Assembly: GCA_964651405.1 (NCBI GenBank)
Contig: CAZYZB010000020.1
Span: 1-16,738, forward strand
From: JAWBOD01 sp964651405
GTDB lineage: Archaea > Aenigmatarchaeota > Aenigmatarchaeia > Aenigmatarchaeales > Aenigmatarchaeaceae
Reading direction: 5' to 3'
Length of the DNA: 16,738 nt
Shown here: positions 13,805-16,738 of the stretch, one piece after another
Layout: each line of letters starts with the position of its first letter
How positions within the stretch are numbered: the stretch's first letter is position 1
Notes under the pieces: model-generated
What the model saw: the letters and a program-made list of their open reading frames with translations, nothing else
Databases searched by the model: none
What the model was told of the DNA's origin: nothing
Translations under genes and position numbers: made by a program

Positions 13805-13942
13805 ATGAGTAAAGCTCTTCAATTACGCTTGGGATTTGTATTTTTGCTGTCTTTATTTTTCTTGAGCTTATTAGTTAAAGAAAGCTTTGGAAAGACTGAT
13901 GAACAAAGTTTACTTTACCAGAAGTGGTGGCGGTTGCGTTAG
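13805..13942 (+). CDS. Possible small membrane or secreted peptide
   Basis: ATG at 13805 opens 45 codons ending TAG at 13940-13942. The product has a basic start (MSKALQLRLG), a hydrophobic helix (FVFLLSLFFLSLLV) and a polar tail ending YQKWWRLR, so it is either a signal-anchored peptide or a small exported one. The frame is open further upstream to 13736, but that would overlap S2; the TATA box spacing supports 13805. A hairpin follows at 13956-13984. No family is recognised. Confidence 0.45.
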   Translation: MSKALQLRLGFVFLLSLFFLSLLVKESFGKTDEQSLLYQKWWRLR

Positions 13943-13955
13943 AGGATGCTACATG

Positions 13956-13984
13956 ATGGTTTTCTATTTGTTAGAAATAACCAT
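13956..13984 (+). terminator. Bulged hairpin upstream of the isc operon
   Basis: ATGGTT (13956-13961) pairs with AACCAT (13979-13984), and TTCTA (13962-13966) with TAGAA (13972-13976). This leaves a 2-nt bulge and a 5-nt loop, and TTAGTTTT follows. It could end the transcript of the small ORF or act as a site controlling the isc promoter. Confidence 0.4.
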
Positions 13985-13991
13985 GATTAGT

Positions 13992-13999
13992 TTTATATA
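13992..13999 (+). promoter_or_regulatory. TATA box of the iscS-iscU operon
   Basis: TTTATATA is centred 27.5 nt before the ATG at 14023, giving a leaderless iscS mRNA. Confidence 0.65.
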
Positions 14000-14019
14000 A
14001 TATAACACCGTTATATTAT
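13997..14019. promoter_or_regulatory. Candidate operator of the isc operon
   Basis: ATAATATAAC (13997-14006) and its exact reverse complement GTTATATTAT (14010-14019) are separated by ACC. The 23-bp site starts within the TATA box and ends four bases before the start codon. A protein bound here would block promoter assembly, as expected for a repressor controlling iron-sulfur cluster synthesis. The regulator is not identified. Confidence 0.6.
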
Positions 14020-14022
14020 TTT

Positions 14023-15186
14023 ATGAAAAGAGTATATTTGGATTATGCAGCTACGACTCCTCTAGATCCAAGAGTTTTAGAAGTGATGAAGCCTTATTTC
14101 TACAAGAAATTTGGAAACTCTATGTCTTTACATTCTTTTGGATTAGAAGCAAAACAAGCTTTAGAAGAATCTAGAGAAACAGTAGCAAAGTCCATGAATG
14201 CTAATCCAGAAGAGATCATATTCACTGGAAGCGCAACCGAATCCATAAACTCAGTAATAAAAGGAATAGCTTTTGCAAACAAAGAAAAGGGTAAGCATAT
14301 TATAACTTCTGCTATAGAGCATCACGCTGTTCTCGAATCTTGCAAATGGCTTGAAGAGCAAGGATTTGAAATCACATATCTGCCAGTAGACAAATATGGA
14401 TTAGTTGATTTAGAAAAATTAAAAAGCTCTATTAAAAGCAATACTATTCTAGTCTCGATAATGCATGCAAATAATGAAATAGGGACTATAGAGCCAATAG
14501 AAGAAATAGGGAAAATATGCAAGGAAAAAGATGTTCTGTTTCATACTGATGCTGTTCAGAGCTTTGGGAAAATTCCAATAGATGTTAATAAAATGAATGT
14601 TGATTTACTTTCTTTGTCTGCTCACAAATTTTATGGTCCAAAAGGTGTTGGTGCAACTTTTATAAGGAAAGGAACTAACATCGATCCTCTATTGCACGGA
14701 GGCGGTCATGAATTTGGCGTAAGATCCTCTACTGAAAACATCGCTGGCATTGTTGGCTTAGCAGAGGCAGTTAGATTAAGAGAGAAGGAAATGAAACCAG
14801 AAGCAGCGAGACTAACAAAATTAAGAGATTATTTAATAAGAAATGTTTTAAAAATTGAAAATTCTTATTTGAATGGTCATCTAACTAAAAGGTTGTCAAA
14901 TAATGCAAATTTCTGGTTTGCTTTCATTGAAGGAGAGGCTTTAATTATTCAACTAGACTCGTATGGGATAGCTGCTTCAACAGGTTCTGCCTGCTCATCT
15001 TCTACACTAGAGCCATCTCACGTTTTAATGGCTATTGGTTTAAAGCATGAGCAAGCTCATGGTTCATTAAGATTATCATTAGGAAAATATACCACCAAGT
15101 CTGAAATAGATTATGCAATAAAAGTTTTGCCAAAAGTTGTTTGGAACTTGAGAAAAATTTCGCCGTTTAAAGGAAAGTGGAAATAA
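14023..15186 (+). CDS. iscS: Cysteine desulfurase (IscS/NifS class)
   Basis: The 387-residue PLP enzyme removes sulfur from cysteine and passes it to the scaffold. Sequence marks are YLDYAATTPLDPRV at the N-terminus, IEHHAVLES with His100/101 over the cofactor ring, HANNEIGTIEPI, HTDAVQSFGK, and the PLP-binding Lys202 in SLSAHKFYGPKG. The catalytic loop Cys324 lies in ASTGSACSSS, followed by SHVLMAIGL. Length is normal for group I enzymes. The stop (TAA at 15184-15186) overlaps the ATG of iscU as TAATG, so the two genes form one operon. Transcription is from the TATA box at 13992-13999, probably controlled by the inverted repeat lying over it. Confidence 0.96.
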   Translation: MKRVYLDYAATTPLDPRVLEVMKPYFYKKFGNSMSLHSFGLEAKQALEESRETVAKSMNANPEEIIFTGSATESINSVIKGIAFANKEKGKHIITSAIEHHAVLESCKWLEEQGFEITYLPVDKYGLVDLEKLKSSIKSNTILVSIMHANNEIGTIEPIEEIGKICKEKDVLFHTDAVQSFGKIPIDVNKMNVDLLSLSAHKFYGPKGVGATFIRKGTNIDPLLHGGGHEFGVRSSTENIAGIVGLAEAVRLREKEMKPEAARLTKLRDYLIRNVLKIENSYLNGHLTKRLSNNANFWFAFIEGEALIIQLDSYGIAASTGSACSSSTLEPSHVLMAIGLKHEQAHGSLRLSLGKYTTKSEIDYAIKVLPKVVWNLRKISPFKGKWK

Positions 15187-15647
15187 TGAAAACTCCAAGC
15201 TTGTATTCGAAAGAAATTATGAAACACTTTAAACATCCAAAGAATATTGGAATAATAAAAGATGCAGACGGAATTGGAGAAGCTGGAAATGTCGTCTGTG
15301 GAGACATTATGAAGATTTACATCAAAGTTAAAAACAACAAAATAGCTGATATAAAAGCTGAATGTTTTGGATGCATAGTTGCCATAGCCAATACTAGTCT
15401 CCTAACCACAATGGTCAAAGGAATGAATCTAAAAGATGCGTTGGAGGTTACAAAAGATGATATTGTTAAGAAACTGGGAGGCGTTCCACCTTTGAAATAT
15501 CACTGTTCGTTGCTTGCTATAGATGCTCTTTCTGATGCCATATACAACTATTATAAAAAGAACAATATACCGATTCAAGAAAAGTTAAAGGACAAGCACG
15601 AAAGAATCCAACAATCAATCGAGAGTATAGAAAAGAGAGCAAAATAA
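15186..15647 (+). CDS. iscU: Iron-sulfur cluster scaffold (IscU/NifU N-terminal type)
   Basis: The 153-residue protein is the scaffold on which IscS sulfur and iron are built into Fe-S clusters. Conserved ligands are C38 and D40 in VVCGD, C63 in CFGCIVAIA and C107 in KYHCSLLA. The Leu-Pro-Pro-x-Lys region is present as GGVPPLKYHC. A GTG at 15177 would add three residues, but the ATG at 15186, overlapping the iscS stop, is preferred. The last 30 residues are a charged tail (KDKHERIQQSIESIEKRAK) beyond the usual core. The asparagine-rich KKNNIPIQ segment links them. Products could supply the radical SAM enzyme encoded in the window. Confidence 0.94.
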   Translation: MKTPSLYSKEIMKHFKHPKNIGIIKDADGIGEAGNVVCGDIMKIYIKVKNNKIADIKAECFGCIVAIANTSLLTTMVKGMNLKDALEVTKDDIVKKLGGVPPLKYHCSLLAIDALSDAIYNYYKKNNIPIQEKLKDKHERIQQSIESIEKRAK

Positions 15648-15709
15648 CTACCATGAGTAGTAAATTAGATTGAAATAATAAGTAAAAATAGATTAAATAA
15701 TGCTTCTAG

Positions 15710-16597
15710 ATGTCTACATACTGGACAAAAGAACAGAATGAGAAGAGAAGCAGAACTATGAAAAGACTTTTTGCTTTAGGAAAGATAAACTCTCACTTAA
15801 AGAGAAGTATCCCTTGGGATAAGGGTTTGACTAAGTATGAGGATTATAGATTATTGAGACATTCTGAAAAAATGAAAAATAAAGTGCCTTGGAATAAGGG
15901 AAAGAAAGGTTTGCAAACTTCGTGGAGAAAGGGCTTGACAAAAGAAACTGATGAAAGAATAAGAATGCAAAGTGAAACATTCGTTCCATGGAGTAAGGGC
16001 CTAACAAGTGAAACGAATGAAAAAATCAGACTTTCTGCAGAAAAGCGAAAGGGGTTAGTCCCTTGGAACAAAGGCAAAAAGACTGGAATAGTTCCAAAAT
16101 CTTCATTCAAGAAAGGGCTTTCACCATGGAATAAAAATAAAAAAGGATTACAAGTTGCTTGGAATAAAGGTTTAACCAGCGAAAATAATAGTAAAATACT
16201 TTCGGGTAAAAATCATCCGATGTACGGCAAACATCACACAGAAGAGGCCAAGGAAAAGATTAGAAAAGCACACTCTGGAGAAAAAAGTTTCTTTTGGAGA
16301 GGCGGTACAGGAGAATTTTATTTTAGAGGTAACGGTTGGGATAGAATCAGACTAGAAGTATGGAAAAGAGATTCATTTACTTGCCAAAAGTGCGGTAACC
16401 CCAATTGCAAGATATATACTCATCATATAGTTCCATTCGTAATATCAAAGGATAATTCCCTAAGCAATCTAATAACATTGTGTTGCAGATGCCATATGAT
16501 GGAAGAATACAAGCTAAAAAGAAAGTATTTCGACAAGAACATGATATCTTGGAACACTTTAAAATCCGTTATTCAACTAAAGATCATGAAAGGATAA
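15710..16597 (+). CDS. Free-standing HNH endonuclease with NUMOD3-like and PW-KG repeats
   Basis: The 295-residue protein ends in an HNH nuclease: C225QKC228, H238H239 in THHIVPF, N253 and C258CRC261H262, a zinc-stabilised beta-beta-alpha metal site. It is preceded by a NUMOD3-like DNA-binding segment, SGKNHPMYGKHHTEEAKEK (165-183). The first 155 residues consist largely of about eight short repeats of the type PWNKGLT/PWNKGKKG (at about 35, 60, 71, 93, 118, 132, 139, 150). An internal duplication pairs residues 59-85 with 138-164. Repeats of this kind occur in homing endonucleases of phages and mobile introns. No intron or intein is seen around it. It starts 62 bp after iscU. Confidence 0.85.
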   Translation: MSTYWTKEQNEKRSRTMKRLFALGKINSHLKRSIPWDKGLTKYEDYRLLRHSEKMKNKVPWNKGKKGLQTSWRKGLTKETDERIRMQSETFVPWSKGLTSETNEKIRLSAEKRKGLVPWNKGKKTGIVPKSSFKKGLSPWNKNKKGLQVAWNKGLTSENNSKILSGKNHPMYGKHHTEEAKEKIRKAHSGEKSFFWRGGTGEFYFRGNGWDRIRLEVWKRDSFTCQKCGNPNCKIYTHHIVPFVISKDNSLSNLITLCCRCHMMEEYKLKRKYFDKNMISWNTLKSVIQLKIMKG

Positions 16598-16690
16598 TAA
16601 ATAACCTAAAGCAAGTCGAAGGAGCACATAAGGAATTCACTGATTTTGAAGAAAAAATTCTTAGAAAATAGAGATTACCTTACAAATAAA

Positions 16691-16698
16691 TTTATAAA
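16691..16698 (+). promoter_or_regulatory. TATA box of the gene leaving the window
   Basis: TTTATAAA is centred 25.5 nt before the ATG at 16720. Confidence 0.55.
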
Positions 16699-16719
16699 TG
16701 TCTTCTACACTCTTTATTT

Positions 16720-16738
16720 ATGCCAAAGGTAATTCACG
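16720..16738 (+). CDS. Start of a gene continuing beyond the window
   Basis: ATG at 16720 follows a well-placed TATA box and encodes MPKVIH before the sequence ends. Six codons are too few to identify the product. The 16598-16719 gap before it holds an AT-rich tail that may be an out-of-frame remnant of the HNH gene. Confidence 0.5.

Noticed and set aside
16480..16671. 63-codon frame overlapping the end of the HNH gene and continuing after it
   Set aside because: Two thirds of it is read through the HNH zinc-site region in another frame, from a GTG. The tail beyond 16597 looks protein-like and might be a frameshifted end of the HNH gene, but nothing in the sequence decides this.
1..16738. 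CRISPR array, tRNA or rRNA genes, insertion sequences
   Set aside because: I saw no spaced direct repeats, no tRNA cloverleaf or rRNA sequence in the gaps, and no transposase or terminal inverted repeats.

Overview
This is a 16.7 kb stretch of an AT-rich archaeal chromosome. The archaeal assignment rests on eukaryote-type ribosomal proteins (eL8/L7Ae, eS28, eL24, archaeal uS2), an archaeal-type glutamyl-tRNA synthetase, TrmB and Lrp regulators, a stand-alone TFB-like zinc ribbon, and TATA boxes placed about 25-28 nt before start codons. Short proteins, tight gene packing and many tiny reading frames suggest a small-genome (DPANN-like) lineage, but the sequence alone does not prove the phylum.

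Layout: (1) 2-2086, the 3' part of a large secreted cysteine-rich protein with a probable seven-bladed propeller, an Ig-like domain and a CARDB domain. (2) 2118-4546, a single-domain KaiC/RadA-like ATPase facing a minus-strand operon of wHTH protein, UbiA prenyltransferase and V4R protein. (3) 4784-6539, the radical SAM enzyme of the AmmeMemoRadiSam set, overlapping tail to tail with a TrmB-family regulator. (4) 6687-7382, the minus-strand ribosomal operon L7Ae-S28e-L24e. (5) 7442-9493, a membrane protein with an external Cys-rich domain, an Lrp/AsnC regulator with a perfect 20-bp palindrome at its 3' edge, a 41-residue TFB-like zinc ribbon, a GNAT acetyltransferase and a small two-helix membrane protein. 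(6) 9573-13750, a nucleotidyltransferase-fold protein, GltX, a small CxxC/CxxC protein, and the MEMO protein overlapping ribosomal protein S2 by 53 bp. (7) 13805-15647, a small secreted or membrane peptide and the IscS-IscU iron-sulfur operon, with an inverted-repeat operator between TATA box and start codon. (8) 15710-16597, a free-standing HNH endonuclease with NUMOD3-like repeats. The first bases of another gene begin at 16720.

How the genes fit together: much of the window is translation and protein or cofactor biogenesis (ribosomal proteins, GluRS, Fe-S assembly). The Fe-S assembly pair could supply the radical SAM enzyme. MEMO and the radical SAM enzyme belong to one known three-gene set but sit about 6.5 kb apart here, and the third member (AMMECR1) is not visible. 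Most first genes of transcription units look leaderless, with the start codon about 26-28 nt from the TATA centre. Some internal genes and the L7Ae operon carry GGTG-type Shine-Dalgarno motifs instead. The least explained items are the tiny genes with correctly spaced promoters, the symmetric shared TATA box between S2 and a small ORF, the two palindromic regulatory sites and the repeat-built HNH protein.
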